From Crotophaga sulcirostris (lineage: Eukaryota; Chordata; Aves; Cuculiformes; Crotophagidae), in NCBI GenBank assembly GCA_013397455.1, contig VYZB01000385.1, positions 734,614-798,613 of the forward strand: a stretch of DNA of 64,000 bases. Direction: 5' to 3'. A program made the translations under genes and the position numbers. Positions 1-13,592 of the stretch are shown here, piece by piece. The first letter of the stretch is position 1. The number at the start of each line of letters is the position of its first letter. Under the pieces are notes generated by a model, which did no database searches, was not told the DNA's origin, and was given only the letters and a program-made list of their open reading frames with translations.

Positions 1-255
1 TGTGGTTTGTTTCTAGAAATTGTTTATGAAAAGAAAAGATGCTGTTATCATTTTCACTCAGAGTTATTAACGTTGCTTTACATACTTAGCTGTAACATCA
101 GTTAAGTGCTTTATTTCTTTATTTTTTTTAGAAAAGTTCAACAGTTTTTACTTATGCAACATAACTATGTATTGCACTAAAGCAAACTCTGTGTCCTGTA
201 AATACATTTAGTGAAAAATTGTAAAATAAAGTATGAAGAAACTGCTTTCTAGTTT
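1..255 (+). other. possible end of a 3' untranslated region
   Basis: There is no open reading frame of note. The segment is T-rich, with T runs at about 115-130, a TGTAAATA (consensus Pumilio site) at 197-204 and an AATAAA at 225-230, followed within 30 bases by a T-rich stretch. This combination is typical of the distal part of a vertebrate 3' UTR. The gene would lie to the left of the window on the + strand, so nothing can be said about its product. AATAAA and TGTAAATA both occur by chance in AT-rich DNA, so this remains a suggestion. Confidence 0.25.
225..230 (+). promoter_or_regulatory. AATAAA poly(A) signal candidate
   Basis: This is a canonical hexamer. Expected cleavage is 10-30 bases downstream (about 240-260), where a T-rich stretch follows. 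It would end the possible 3' UTR described for 1-255. Chance occurrence is quite possible at this base composition. Confidence 0.25.
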
Positions 256-439
256 TATAATTTGATATTCTTTCTGTACCCATGGGGTTTATGTACATGT
301 GAAGCCCATACAACGGGCTTACAATATACCTTTATAATATATCAAAGTACAATTTCCAGTGTCCAGCATCTGGCTCTTTTATAAGCGTAAGTTTGAACAT
401 GTCAGTGTCCTAAAAAACAGTTATAAATTAGGTAGGCAT

Positions 440-476
440 ACATATATATGTGTGTATAGATATATATATAAAAAAA
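440..476. repeat. (TA/TG)n microsatellite
   Basis: Alternating purine-pyrimidine tract: TATATATGTGTGTATA, then TATATATATA, then an A run. It is imperfect and short. Confidence 0.7.
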
Positions 477-1580
477 TACAATGTTCTGTAATAATACACA
501 TATTTGTCATTGGGTTTGTTTACAAGTGTTTCTAATAACACAGGTTGGAGTTTTCAGCTTTGCTTATGGAAAAAACAAATAAGAGGAAGGGAGGACGTAT
601 AGCTAGTGTGTTAATGCCAACCTTTTAAAAATGTTGACCTATGTGGAGTCACATACTACCAGATTCTTTCTAGGATATCCTTTTGTGAGATATTTAGATG
701 GGATTTTAGAATGTCTTTCAGCATCCTCTTGCTTGAATAAAAACAAGTAGATTTGCCGTAAGTATATTTAGACATTTAGAGAAGATCTGTCTGGCCTTTA
801 GAGAGTTAACAATGCTTCACTAAGATCATAGCTGGGGGGAAAGGACCCAAGTTCTCTTACAAGTGCATGTCCTGCTGAAGGTTATGCATTGCAGAATGCA
901 GTATAGCAGAGGGAGGTTTTGATGGGCACATTTTTTTAACTCAGCACTTCAGAAAGCCATTTCTCCCTGCGAACAGTTACACTGATAATTTCACATTTCA
1001 AAAAGTAAAGCAGTTCATCAATTTAGACATTAAGTGACTCCTTAAACAATTCGGAGAATGTAACTTTAATGATACCTGATAAATATATGTTGCATATAAT
1101 TGCAAATACTTGCAACATCTCACAAGGATTTAGAGACTCAAAATCAATATTGAAAGTAATCCAAGCCTTTAATGTTTCAGATGTATTTTGTGTGTTGTGG
1201 TGTACTTAAAGGTAAAATCCCAGTGTAGCTCCAGTAGCTCCCACAGAATGCAAGAGGATTTTATCCGAGTCCGTACAATACTGCCTCCAGAGAAGTTTCT
1301 GTTTGTATGTAACAGTCATACCTCTTCCTAACTGTATTTCTGCAAGGTATAGCCCAAAGTGCCTACAGTGGATGACTCTCAAAACACAGAATCTATTAAT
1401 AGGCAACAAGATTTAATATCCAAAAATATCAGCAGACTCAGTCTCAAATTAAAAGGGGAATAATCAACAGATGAGGTGGTTCCTGCAATATAGAACATTA
1501 TTGTGGGTAAAATGCAAAAAGAATTCCACAAGAACTCAGCTGTGGCTCTGTGAAATAAAAAACAAAGCCTGGGGTAGACA

Positions 1581-1606
1581 GGTTTTGGGTTTGGTTTGGT
1601 TTGGTT
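1581..1606. repeat. (GGTTT)n simple repeat
   Basis: About four units of GGTTT/GGGTTT in a row, ending in a T run. Confidence 0.7.
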
Positions 1607-4029
1607 TTTTAACCTGGAGCACTTACCGTATTTTTCTGCAGCTGTTTATTCTACTGTAAAATGGCATTTTAGTGCATAATGTATTCACCACCAACTTAAT
1701 TATTTATCCCCAAGATTCACCTATAAAGGAATAATAGCTGAACCTGTCGATGAAGTCAGTTGCTGCTCCTGGTGGCACACACTAGGAGTTACCAGGCGAT
1801 CTGGTAAAGCAAACCTTTATAAAATAAAGCTTTAAACAGTACACTGTTTCACTATTTTTAACAAAGAGATATTCACTTTCTGCATCAAAATTTGTCATGT
1901 GAAGATGAGAGGAAAATATGTTAACTCTGCATAACAGCGCTGTTTTAAACATTTTTATGAACCATAGATGGTGTAGCACAAGCAGGTTCAACTCAAAGAC
2001 CTCACGTAATATGGAAAAAGTTTCAGTGCTATTTTAAAAGCTGTTATATTGAAAACAAGATGTAATAAAATTACAACATGGCTGAGTTTATGGATTTAAT
2101 GATTACTGTTAATCAAGAATAGAATTATTATTTTGGTTTTAAACTCTCCATTAATTGACAGCTGTTAATAGGCAGCTGTAAATGATATATCTGATTTCTC
2201 ACTGGTTTATGGCAAGAAAGAGACTGAACAGAATTTGCTTATAGAGATTTTTCATCCTTCCATGTGCAATTTGCTATCTGTGATTAAATGCATGCTGGTT
2301 TGCAAGGTGTAATCAGATGGAAAGTTGAATTGAATTAATGTATTTAAAAGAAATACTTACGTCTAAGTTCTTCTCTGTTATCCAAATTGAGAAAAACATG
2401 TTGCGTATCAAATATGCCCAATGGGAGAATAAAATTCAGATATTTGAAACTGCAGATTTTGGTAGATGATAATCCCATGTATCTAAACCCAAAGCAGCAG
2501 TATTTTCCCTGAGAAATCTGACTTGAACTTTGGGAGTCAACATCAACAAGAGTCTCTGGACCACACATACACTGCACTGTGGAAAACATGCTAAGTAGTG
2601 TGAAATAGGAAACCATCCTTAACTCCAACAGATTATCAAAAGAATTACTTGAGAAGCTTACAGAAGAAATAATAATAATTTTCATTGTATTTCTCTAATC
2701 TGCTTTTCTTGTTTTCAGTGATATTCTCATGCTAGATACTGTAGAAATCAAATTTGTAGGCAAATAACTAAAACAGAAGAATAATTTACCATTACCACAT
2801 TAATCTGAATTAAATATCCATTTCTTACAAATCCCTTGAAAAATAAAGAGCTGAACAAATACGTGGAAAACATTAAATTATTGTATTAAACTAGCAGACA
2901 TAAGATTAACATAAATGGATCCAGTGTTATTTGTAAAGTACAGCTGGGCAAGTTTTGGAAAGTATACAATTGTTTACACATGATTATTTTGATGGTACTT
3001 TTCTATCATTCGTGTTTGCCTTTATGTGATTGACTTGTACTGTCAAAAATTCATAGAAACAAATTCTCAGGAAACAAATTTAAATTACTTTTAGAAATGA
3101 TAATCAAGAGATGCGAGACAAACATTGGACTAATTAATGAGTAGAACTGGGATATTGCAAATGTATATAAGTATTTGTTGAAATAAAGAAAAATTAAAGC
3201 ACGTGTGTGTCTGGAGAATATCTGCATCTCTTTTTTTTGCACTCCTTTGAAGTCTCAGAGGCCACACACATTTTTTCAATAATGTCTGCGCATTTAAGCA
3301 GGAAGTTTTTTGTTGCGGAGTGATGGCAGTTGATTGCCATGTGAGTGAGCCTCCAGGCCTGTGGTCATGACACTAAGAAAAGAAATGTCAATTACTGACT
3401 AGCAGAATCAAAAAAGTGAAAAGGAATTGCCAAAATATGCACTGAACAGTAGAACACTAATGGAAAACTACAGTGCAGTGAATACACTCCCTCCTCCCGA
3501 TAAATGTCTCCGAGATCTCTCTGAGCACAGAAGCCGCTGTGCACACACAATGCCTGCGAGCTCGGCTGTACTTTACCACACATGGCAGGGCTTTGTCCAC
3601 AGAAACCACACAGGGTTTATATGCATCACATGGCAGGCACAGATAAAAAGCACTGCTTACAGGTAAACTGGGTAACAGGACAGCTGCACTATTATATTTT
3701 AAAATTCTCAGTGACCAAAATTTTAACATTTGAAAGATATATAAAAACAGAAACAAATGCAAACTGTGACCTTACCTTGCTTTTACATCTGAAGTGACAC
3801 AGTACATATACTTTGAATAAATAGCTAAAAAAGCATTGTTCTTGAGGCAGAAGAAAGGATCCTGGGAGACAAGGAGGTAGCTGCCAAGAAAGAGAGTGGA
3901 ATCTCATCAGGGGTGTCAGGAAGACAGGCTGCATTACAGGTGAAAGGTGAAATGGCCTGAGTATTGGAACATTTATGGAGGCAAGGAAGGAAAACAATGA
4001 TCTTCACAACATCTTCACCTTCATCTTCC

Positions 4030-4179
4030 CTGAAAGGGTGATTGGCCATTGGAATGCGCTGCCCGGGGAGGTGGTGGAGTCGCCATCCCTGGAGGTGTTG
4101 GTGTTAGTGTTGGGTTATAGGCTGGACTCGATGATCTCAGAGGTCCCTTCCAACCTTGTGATACTGTGATACCGTGATA
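4030..4179 (+). mobile_element. CR1 retrotransposon 3' fragment with internal deletion
   Basis: The segment reads like a CR1 3' untranslated end: TGAAAGGGTGATTGG, then GAATGCGCTGCCCGGGGAGG, GTGGTGGAGTCGCCATCCCT, GGACTCGATGATCTCAGAGG and CCTTCCAACC. It ends in a GTGATACT-type tail (CTTGTGATACTGTGATACCG). CR1 elements are usually cut at the 5' end, as here. Compared with the copy at 38451-38701, this one lacks 57 bases between two GGTGTT hexamers, leaving a single GGTGTT. The family call is secure; the left edge is approximate. Confidence 0.9.
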
Positions 4180-7100
4180 ATCAGCCAGTGAAGTACCTTT
4201 TTACATAGTCCCCTTACTGCATTTTTCCAGTGGTATGGGGAAACACTCGGAAGAAAAGATGGAGAGGAAGAAGAGAGGGATGGACAGGTAGCTGTAGAAG
4301 AGGGCTGACAAGCAGCCCAGCCTCAGGCTGCATTCCTTAACTCACAGCAGAACCAGACGACACTAAGTGTGACTGTGACACAACAGTCTTTCTGGTTTTG
4401 TTACCTTCTAGTCTAGTCCAAGAGTTACTTCTGTCAGTTGTGATTTCGGTGGAGGTACAAAACACAATCCCTGAGAGGGTCTTCCCAGTCCTCCTGTACT
4501 AAATGGAGTTTGAATACGAGTTCTGCATTTCACTGCCCTCTGCTACAAAAAGATAAACCTATTCCCAGTCTGGAGTTAATTTCAAACAAATTCATGCTAA
4601 AGAATCTGCAGAGATTATTTCCCTGAATAATATATATCCAAGACATAACAGCATTAACTAGGTGGAATATTCTCTTGAGGAGCATGAGAAACAACAGCAA
4701 TTTGCATCTAATGATGGATCAATGTTTCAACACGCTAATTTGCACTTAAGTGACAATATTACATCAATACACCCTTAAAATGCCATCCTGTTTTCCTATC
4801 TAATTTGTGAGAATCTCATGTGCCAGACTGAGCTTCCTCAGAACAACAACCACTCAGTGAATTTAACTCCTATCAAAAACGCTCTGTAATGTTCAATAGC
4901 CCACATAATTGCAGCACATCTTCTCTCTACCACAGAGAATTTCATTTCTGATCAGGGAGACATTCTGCAGCAGAAAAAATAGAAACCAGGAATACTGTTT
5001 ACATTTAACATTTGCTTAATGCATTGTTATTAGATTAAAATAGTGAAGAACTATAATTCTAAATGTGTATCTGTCTATCTATATCCTTCAGTGTCATGCA
5101 GACAATAAGTAAAGCTTATATACAAAATTTATTGCATGAAGTGCTTACAAACAGCATGCAATTTTGCCAAGTGCCATTATTTAGACTGGCTGGCTAAATG
5201 GTCTCTGAGAAGGAGTTAAATCTTTGTCAAATGCTGTGAGTCAGCTGTTGAGGCCAGCACCAACTCCGAGCCCTATCTGACTGAATGCAACAGCTTATTG
5301 AAGAACAGAATGGATTTAAAATCCAGTGCTTCATAGATTGTTTCTGTTAGGAAACACAATTAACTAGAACACTTAGAGAATAATATCTGTCTTTAACCAT
5401 ATAGCAAAGTGAGCACATTAGAAAACATAACTTGCCAAACAGAGGAGGAAAGAACAACATCAGTATTTACAGTAGCAGTTTGCATCAGGTTAACAGTATC
5501 AAATAAAATCTGATTGAGATACCCAAAAACACCAAACAAAAACACATTGCAATAACAGAGAAGGGTGGGCAGAACTGAAAGAGAGTCTTTCTGCATAACA
5601 AAGACTGCATAGTTCTAAACCAGACCTGTCAGTTGGAGAGTCCTGTGAGATGTTTACTCTGTGAATTATTTAGACAACTGACTCAGAGGATAATCTGTGT
5701 ACCAAGGTGACTGGGAGTGACCATAAGGAAAAACGCTCAAAACACTCTTCAGACCATGTTGTGAAGGAGATCTAGCAGGAAGAATAAAGTTCTACATAAA
5801 TTTTGAGATTCCATGATAAGAACAAAATTTATTAGATTTATTTCAAGTACCAAACATATCATACCTTCAATATTGCTGTTGTTGATATATGATAGGGAAG
5901 TAGTACAAGAGGCTTTTCCCATTCTTTCTGCCCACACCTAATGCTCATGAAAGGTTTGCTGTCAAAAGTTTGTTGAATCTAAATTAAAAATAGCTATTGA
6001 ACTCAGCGGTGACAAAGACAGCACAACATCTTTTAGTGTGTCAAAGTACAGTCAGATAATGTTACTTCATTTGCCAAGATTTTAATACCTCTATGTTTGC
6101 TATCAGTACATATCAAAAAGGCAAGTCCAAAGTAGAAACTCAAACATCCCAACATGCTGATTATTCTTCAGATTTAAAGAACTACTTAAATTCATTAAGC
6201 TACAAGGGTAAATAGAGATCCAAATTTAAAATTCAAAGCTGTAGAGGTTTTCATTCAGACTTAGAATTCTGTCTGATCTATGATTATAATGAATTTTAAA
6301 TTAAGTTACAGACAACTATGTAAAATACTTCCCTTTAGGAAAAAGCAGGGAAGAAAGCGTTATCTGCTTACATGTGCTTTTACTAAAACATGTTTTATAG
6401 CATATCTAGTACAGATATAGTTTATATATGCCACCTATTATCTGTAAAAATGCTACCAGAACTAGTTATTTTTGCTGGAAAGGGATTCTCAAACCAGATA
6501 AGGCACACTAGCACAAAGAAGGGAAGCAGAAGCAGAGGCAGGTGCCTACGGTCATACAATAAATCCACAGCAGAACAAGGAGCAGAGCCTTCCAAAGACA
6601 GCTCAGTCATCTCTCTGCCAGTTATGCACTTCACAGTTAGCTATTCTGCAGCATTATTCTGACTAACTAACCCAGAAACTCAAGAAATTCAGTTTTTTTC
6701 TTCACTGGCATGTGACCATTCTGTTTGTGAACTATAGAATATACCTACAGTGCTGCTAAAAATTATTCAGAAGCACAAAAAGGCAGAGAACTGGGGGTCA
6801 ACTGGAAATATCATTATCAATACTCCTATGAGCCCACACACACCATCAAATAGCTATTTAATCAACTTGTGCCCGTGTTCAACTGGAAAAACAGGGACTT
6901 TAACTCTTATTAGCCTCATTTCTTCCCAAACCAATTTCATAGTTCTTAATGCAAGACTGGAAACCAGTCTCCCCCACATCTCTAAAATCCCCGTAGTTCA
7001 GTCAAGAGAATTTTTGTTATTAATCTTCAATTTATCCAGTAGTTAAATGATAAGGAAGTATTAAACATTATATGGCAAAGATCTGCTATGACTGTTGGGG

Positions 7101-10100
7101 AGAGGGAGACAAGTCTGCTGGACACTGAGGATTCAAAGCAATCCTTTTTATTAAAAATATACAATTTTTAGTTATAAGACAGAAGCTGCTTTTATGTTAT
7201 GAATTACCCTTCACTGAAAACGGCTTAGATCAAATGTAAGATTTCTTCAATCATCGCTGAAGTAATTAATTCCCACTGGATGGTCCTAGGGCAGCAGAAT
7301 AAATGTGTATGAAAAAGAAGCCAAGGCTAACCCACGCTCAAGGTTATTCTGTCAGCTAGGCAAGAGTTACACAGCACAAAAACCCACACATTTTAAAAAA
7401 GAGATGTATTTGAACTTTAACTTTCCTTAAACTATCAAAGAAGTAAACTTCTACACTTGGAAAGCTGACACAAGTCCTATTTTAGTTTGGCTCTTTTTAG
7501 AAAATATATCTGAAATATAACTTGTACATCTTTACACAGACAAAGTGGATCAATTCCATTTTAAGAAGGATGCATGTATAATGTAGTGTCCACGTACAGT
7601 TCATTTAGATTAAAAACTATGTAGAGATAGATATTTCCTAAGTATGCTACCTGATTCTAATAATACTAATTCAAAGGGGGGAAAAAACCCACCGTCTCTA
7701 TTAGGCTGTAACATTCAAATGAACAATTTGGGTTGCATTTAGTTAAGGTGGAATAGCACTGGCATTTCTAATGACTAACAGAAGTGCCATTCAGATGCAG
7801 GAGAAAGTCTCTTCTTCAAATTAGATATAAAATGACAGACACTTTAAATATAAGGTGACTTCTTTTTCTTCAGTCAATATTTCATTTCATTAGTATTATT
7901 ATAAAAAAAGTTTTTATTTCCCTGACCCTGTCAAAATATTCAGCAGTACACACTTCCTGATTGTTCAGAAAAATACCTAAACCACACATCAACTGCTACA
8001 GCCTCTAGCCATGAAGTTGTCCTTCTGTTGAATTTTAGCCTTGTTGAAGAAACGGTTCATCATTTCTTCTTATTAGCTAAGCTGCCATTAGGTCACGCAT
8101 CGGTTTCCTTTAATCGAAACAACACAGCATTCCCATGGTTTTACAAGGGTTTTAGGTTCTGACTCAGCTGCACAAAAGCATTTTGCATACACTTAAAAAC
8201 TATAAGTGAGTCAATGCAGACTGTCAATCTCATAAGTAATCATGCCTGCCACCCTTCTGTTCACAGTTAGAAGCCCCAGAGCTCGGCAGTGCTAACCAAC
8301 ACCCTATCCACACCAGGAAACACATTCACACTCACCTCACCACTGCTGATTTCACCTCTGCTCACTTTGATATATATGGGTAGATTTTGCAATTCCAAGG
8401 GTAGAGAAGGCATTTATGAAGTGCTATCATGCAGTTATGATGTGAATTCACACTTTCCAGAACAGTTTTCACTGAAAAATGTGCATACAAAATGCAAACA
8501 TATTCAGAATGAAGACACTAATTTTAGAACTTTTACACCTGTAGCAAGTAAACATGAACAAGAAACACCAGGTCACAATCAAGTCCAGCTGAAAAAAAAA
8601 AACAAACCCAAAACCAGAGCAAGAACCACCTGAGGAACTTCGAAACATTTGTGCACCACTGAGAGTTTGTTCTGTTGCTGCAGGCCAAACCTCTGAGGAG
8701 CACAGAGAAGCTCTTGTGCTCAGATACTAAATGTTCACAGCCATTAGTTAGTGAAGGTTGACTGGATGTTTAACATCTCCATCTGGTTAGGGAAGAGATC
8801 ATACAGGGCCTTACCTGTTCCTAGGAATACATAACAATCTTTTTCAAGAAGCATTTTTTTCATTTGTATTTTATCTGTTTGCCTTTAAACTCTCCAGTCC
8901 AAGGAAAACATTTAGCAACAAACACGTTTCCCAAGGAAAGAAATCGAACGTTTATGGAATTAAGACAAATTTTGTAAATCATAAACATAAATGATTTCTT
9001 CATCAAGTAGAAATGGGAAAGACAATACAGATACGATATAAAATTATAAAATTCTTTTTCTCCCATTTCCTGACTGAGGATGCAGTGAATGGTGTTCAAT
9101 TAAAACCCACACAATGGAGAATGACTTTGCAGCACTTCTCAATGCTTTCAGCACTTCTATAAAAGCAATCTCTGCATAGTGGAACCCTTAGAGAGAGCAG
9201 TAGCTATTTATAGAGAAAAATTGATCCAAAAAGGTGGATAAGCATCTTGCACTGAGTTTTGGGCACATAAGAAACCAACATTTTTATTCAGACTCTCAAA
9301 AACAAAAATATGATCACTGTCAGCACAAACTGCTCGCTCCTGTTTGCTGGATCACTGACACATTGTCAGACTGTTTCTAGACATCCAACATTTATCAAGG
9401 CCTGATTCTTCCCCGTTCTGAACTCTAACACCAGCATGAAGAATGTATAAGACAGTCTTACTTAAACAATTTTTTACACCTCTTTTGCACTCTTCTGCGC
9501 TGGTATGAATAACTATAAGATGCAAAGCAACAGAGAATTATATCCACATCACACTGTTTTCATAAAGCAAAGGTGACTTTCAAGCTTTGGTTTTAGCAGC
9601 CAGCTGTCAGCAAATCTGTCAAAAACATGTCCTATTTATTGCATTTTGAACAAGTACTTTCTTACCCTACATTGTGCAAATGGAACTTTTATAGTTTGTC
9701 CTTACACAGACTCAAGAGATGTTGCTTCCTTATTGAAACTTCCACAGATACTGTTTCACTCCCCATGACCCTGCAAGGCAAATGCTTCATCAAGGAACAA
9801 CTACAGAGGCTCAGCCAGAAAAAGTGTGTTCACAGCACTGTTGATCATCCTCCAAACTGGGTACATTCTTCAGGTGAAAACATAGCATGGGCTAATTACT
9901 GCTAGAAGCCAATGTTGCATTCTGCCTGCAACTTACAAAAGAAGTATTATTGTGCATTCTCCAATTAAAAAAAAAAAACCCACACAAAAATGAAGACACA
10001 CACATAAATAACAAATTTCAAACCCAACAACCCCACAACTGGTGTCTGGTAGAAACCATCCCAAGCCATACATCTCTGAGTCAAGACAGATAAATCTGGA

Positions 10101-10775
10101 TCCATTTGGATGCAGGAACCTATTATCAAAGACATCATCAACAAATTTGCTTTATAGTTAGATCCCACAGGGAAGCCAAGGGATCAGGAGTTTAGGACTG
10201 TCATTCTGCTTGTCCTTTTCATCATTTGGTTTATGTCCTAACCAATCCTGGCAAACACTTGCCATTAGAGATTAAGTTTGATGTTCTTAAAATCACAGTA
10301 ATAGAACCAATGCTTAATTAGGTTCACTACAATTTCAGAATTTCACTATCATTTGATATTCTTCCTGCCTTGAAGTCTGTCCACAAAGAACAAGATTTTC
10401 AGTACCAGATTAAGCAACCTGCTCAAAAGAGACCCAGAATACACAGCACCCTAGTTTTTTTCTTATTCTTTCTTTCAATCTTATTTTACTTGATTAATCA
10501 GATCCATGGTGTGTGGTTTTCTACAGACTGCAAAGCAAATCCATTGCTATCATAAAAAGCTATTTTTGCATAATCAGATATTTAACACACCATTTGTCTT
10601 CATTATACAGCTGATGAGCTACTCCCAAGTTACATGGCTTAATTCTCCTGCTTGCTGATTGGCTATTATTATAAAGAAGTGTTTGAGCATTCAAATGGGT
10701 TGATATAAATAAACAAGAGTTAAATATAAAGAGGATGATACATGACTATTTCAGTATAGGATATATCCTGAAAGC

Positions 10776-10788
10776 ATATATATATATA
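10776..10788. repeat. (AT)n microsatellite
   Basis: Short uninterrupted AT dinucleotide run following GAAAGC. Confidence 0.7.
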
Positions 10789-11641
10789 CCAGAAACAAAA
10801 GTTTTCTCCCCATCCCTCCCTGTGCCCCCCCAGCCAAGAAATACCTTCATTTCTGCTTCCATTCAGGTACACATATAGCAGTTCATCTCATCAATGTGTG
10901 TTTCAAAAGATGTAATGTGTGCAGACAGACTTCAAAAACTGCCTGGAAAGATGTGAAAAATAAAATTGCAAAATTCACCATCAAAATCTACAGAAATAGA
11001 AGATGCAGCCTTAATATTTCGGAACTTATTGACCTCAAGTCCTCTTCAAAGCCCGTTCTAGGGGCGAAGAGGGAGGAATGAAAGCAAACGTTTCTGATAA
11101 ACAGAACCTTACGTATTGATGATGAGACAACCTTTCCAGTTTAATGCTACTAACACCTGCTGTTGACCCAGTCACCGTAAAGCTGAGTGTTGAATAGTCT
11201 TAAAAGGCTTGTTTCTCTGCAGACACAGATGTGGAGATTTCATCTGTGTGAAATAAACCTATTAGATATACAAGCCCAAAGCTAAGGAATTTCTTGCTTG
11301 AACGCTTATTTCATCTCTTGCCATGCAAGGTTTGCATCACTGCACAGAAGATAACACACAGTGCTACCTAGTGCCATCGGTATCGTTCAGACATATCTGC
11401 ACACACTTTCCCCACAAAAGGTGTTTGAAAACCTTTCCTTTCTACTTCCATTTCCATACATACTTGTTCATCTCTTTTAATCCCCTCTGATTTGCCTTGT
11501 GATTTGTCAGTATCTTCTCAAGAAAACTCTTGCAGTGTTCAGTGTAGCAACTCAGCAGATGCAGATTTAATTATTGCTGTACATTTAACATTACAAGCTA
11601 GCACATCTAAAATTATTTCATTTGTCATATAGGTATATGAC

Positions 11642-11691
11642 AAATATATATATAAACAATACAACAAATAAATATATATAAACAATACAAC
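11642..11691. repeat. tandem duplication of an AT-rich unit
   Basis: The block AAATATATATATAAACAATA followed by CAAC (11642-11665) recurs as a slightly shorter copy at 11670-11691, a period of about 27 bases. It looks like a local slippage duplication. Confidence 0.75.
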
Positions 11692-13154
11692 CAGATAATT
11701 TACACTTAAATCTGCAATCTGAATAAGATCTCCAAGACTAAAATAAAAAGAATATTCCAAAGTATCACCAAGAGGCAATTGTCTCTACCAGCTTTAGGAA
11801 AACCTCATTCATCAGAATGTGAAGTATTTACTACTGATTGCTGCCTGTTCTGGGGCTCCCTAGAATCCATCACCAAAGAGAATTGCAAAGCTGAAAGGAA
11901 CATGTCTTTTTTCAAACAAGCTTTTCTCTTATTTTCAGCATAACAGATGAATGAAGATTTTTCTCTCACTACACACAATTCTGAATTATAAGATGCTCCT
12001 GGTCAAACTTCTCCCTCACAGCACCTGTAAATGTTCATTTCATCTCTCCAGAGATCTTTTGCCACCTTCCAAGCTTTTCTTCCTGAAATTTATTCTTCTG
12101 CAAACACTAGAATTTAGCCTGCGGAGGTGGGCAAACCTAGATACACTCTCACTCTTTCTCAGTGGCTTACAGCTTGCCAAGTATGTGCTCCAGATAAAGG
12201 TTATTTTTAAACTCAATTAGTTTGCTGTATTAGCACAAACAAGGAGATGACATAATGCTGGATAGGCAGCAAAGTACAGGGAAAATTCATAAATAAGTAT
12301 TGCTCAAAATAAAACTAAAAAAAAATTGGGGAAAAAAAAAAAGAAGAGGATAGTATACATGGCATATATATGCTGAGACAAACAGATGAGGTATTCTCCT
12401 GCACTACCTTTCTTTCTTTCCAGGCTGATTTTCTGATGCAGTCCCTGGCTCAGGCTTTATGTGCTTAGAATGCCTTACGTTTGTGATCCTGCTTTTACTA
12501 AGCAAGTCCAGCTGGCCAACCGGTGACCAATCTTAATATCTTTTTTTTATTCAAGAAAAGGCTATCAAAGATCAGGTTTTTTTTCTTTCCAGTAGTTGAG
12601 TTATATTACAAAGAGAAAAAGACAATAACAACACTTGAATTGAACTGGAATTCATATATTAACGGATCCATTAACTAATCAGATGTTCCCCAAATAAAGT
12701 CTGTGGATTAACAGTATTTCTTACCAAAAAAAAATTCAATTTTCATCCTTACTTTCTAACAATACTAGAAAAATGGGTGCAACAGAACAATGGGTATGAC
12801 TAACAAAAGCACCATTGTTAGGCTGCACAACTACAGGTGAACATAGAGCATGATTTCCATACACTTTAAACATCAAAACATATTTTCTGCCTTCAGTAAT
12901 ATTTATATCTCTTAACCAAAGACTATATTTATCTGTATTGTGAAGATATTCTATACCTATGATCAATGATTAAATTAAATTTGCTTGCCCAAACACACAT
13001 ATATTCAGTTGCTTATTTTTTTTCCTTTGCTCTCTCCCTTAATAGAAGCAGAGTTCATGGAATTTGTCAAACAGGTAGTTTGAATGAAATACTATACACA
13101 AAGTGTATGATATAATGAATTTTTTTTTTCCTTTTTTTCCCTTTCTTTCCACAG

Positions 13155-13282
13155 CAGCATTCATGCTGATACTGCTCTTCTTGATGGCAGATGTCTGGGG
13201 CTTTGCATGTCAGCTCCCTAATGGAAGAGGAACCAGCGATGTCAAGTCTGGGTATAATTTAAGTGTAACTTGTTCTATTTAG
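13155..13282 (+). other. candidate exon with signal-peptide-like start (unrecognised)
   Basis: A long pyrimidine tract (about 13120-13150) ends in TTTCCACAG at 13154, a strong acceptor. Downstream, one frame has an ATG at 13163 and reads MLILLFLMADVWGFACQLP. That is a hydrophobic stretch of about 15 residues followed by a polar part (NGRGTSDVKSG), much like a secreted-protein signal peptide. A weak donor (GGGTATAA) would end the exon at 13251; otherwise the frame stops at TAG 13280-13282. The frame is open through the acceptor side (T-A-A-F before the Met), so it could also be an internal exon. I recognise no family. The run is only 40 codons, so chance is a real alternative. Confidence 0.25.
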
Positions 13283-13592
13283 GCAGGACATGGACTTGCA
13301 ACAGAAATTATCAAAGTGCCTCTAGGTAGTCTCTTCCTTCAGTAAGCTAAACAGCAGTGGGCACTTCCCAAAGAGCTGATCAGCCTCAAGAATTTAATTT
13401 AATCAGAAACTCGGGTAGATAGCAAATTCTCCTGCTGCCCTCATACACCCTCTCCAAAAGACCTGTCACAACACCAAGACTTGTGTAACTGAAGCTAACA
13501 GCAGCACAGCGTGTCTTCCCAAGACTGAGCATATGCTCACAGGCTAAGGGAAAAACACACTTGAAAGACTGGGTGTAACAGTCCCATCTGTT

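Larger units (their letters stand above)
256..4029. other. non-coding AT-rich sequence, no gene recognised
   Basis: I see no recognisable exon, RNA gene or transposon beyond small simple repeats. The longest frame is on the - strand at 2344-2685 (113 codons). It runs into a perfect GTAAGT donor (- strand, + coordinates 2355-2360), but it matches no family I can name and has no convincing acceptor. A locally G-rich stretch at about 540-840 differs from the C-rich + strand further right. Confidence 0.6.
4180..13130. other. non-coding AT-rich sequence, no gene recognised
   Basis: About 9 kb in which all frames are short (at most 114 codons, at 8289-8633 on the + strand, ending in a lysine-rich run encoded by an A tract). 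I recognise no transposon, RNA gene or convincing exon. Scattered A runs and a few TA repeats are the only structure. Confidence 0.6.

Noticed and set aside
2344..2685. - strand 113-codon frame with a CGPETLVDV stretch that recalls the start of insulin-like growth factor I, ending on a perfect GTAAGT donor.
   Set aside because: Only GPETL matches. The cysteine pattern and the rest of the B/A domain sequence are absent, and no acceptor is evident. A GTAAGT is expected several times per strand by chance in 64 kb.
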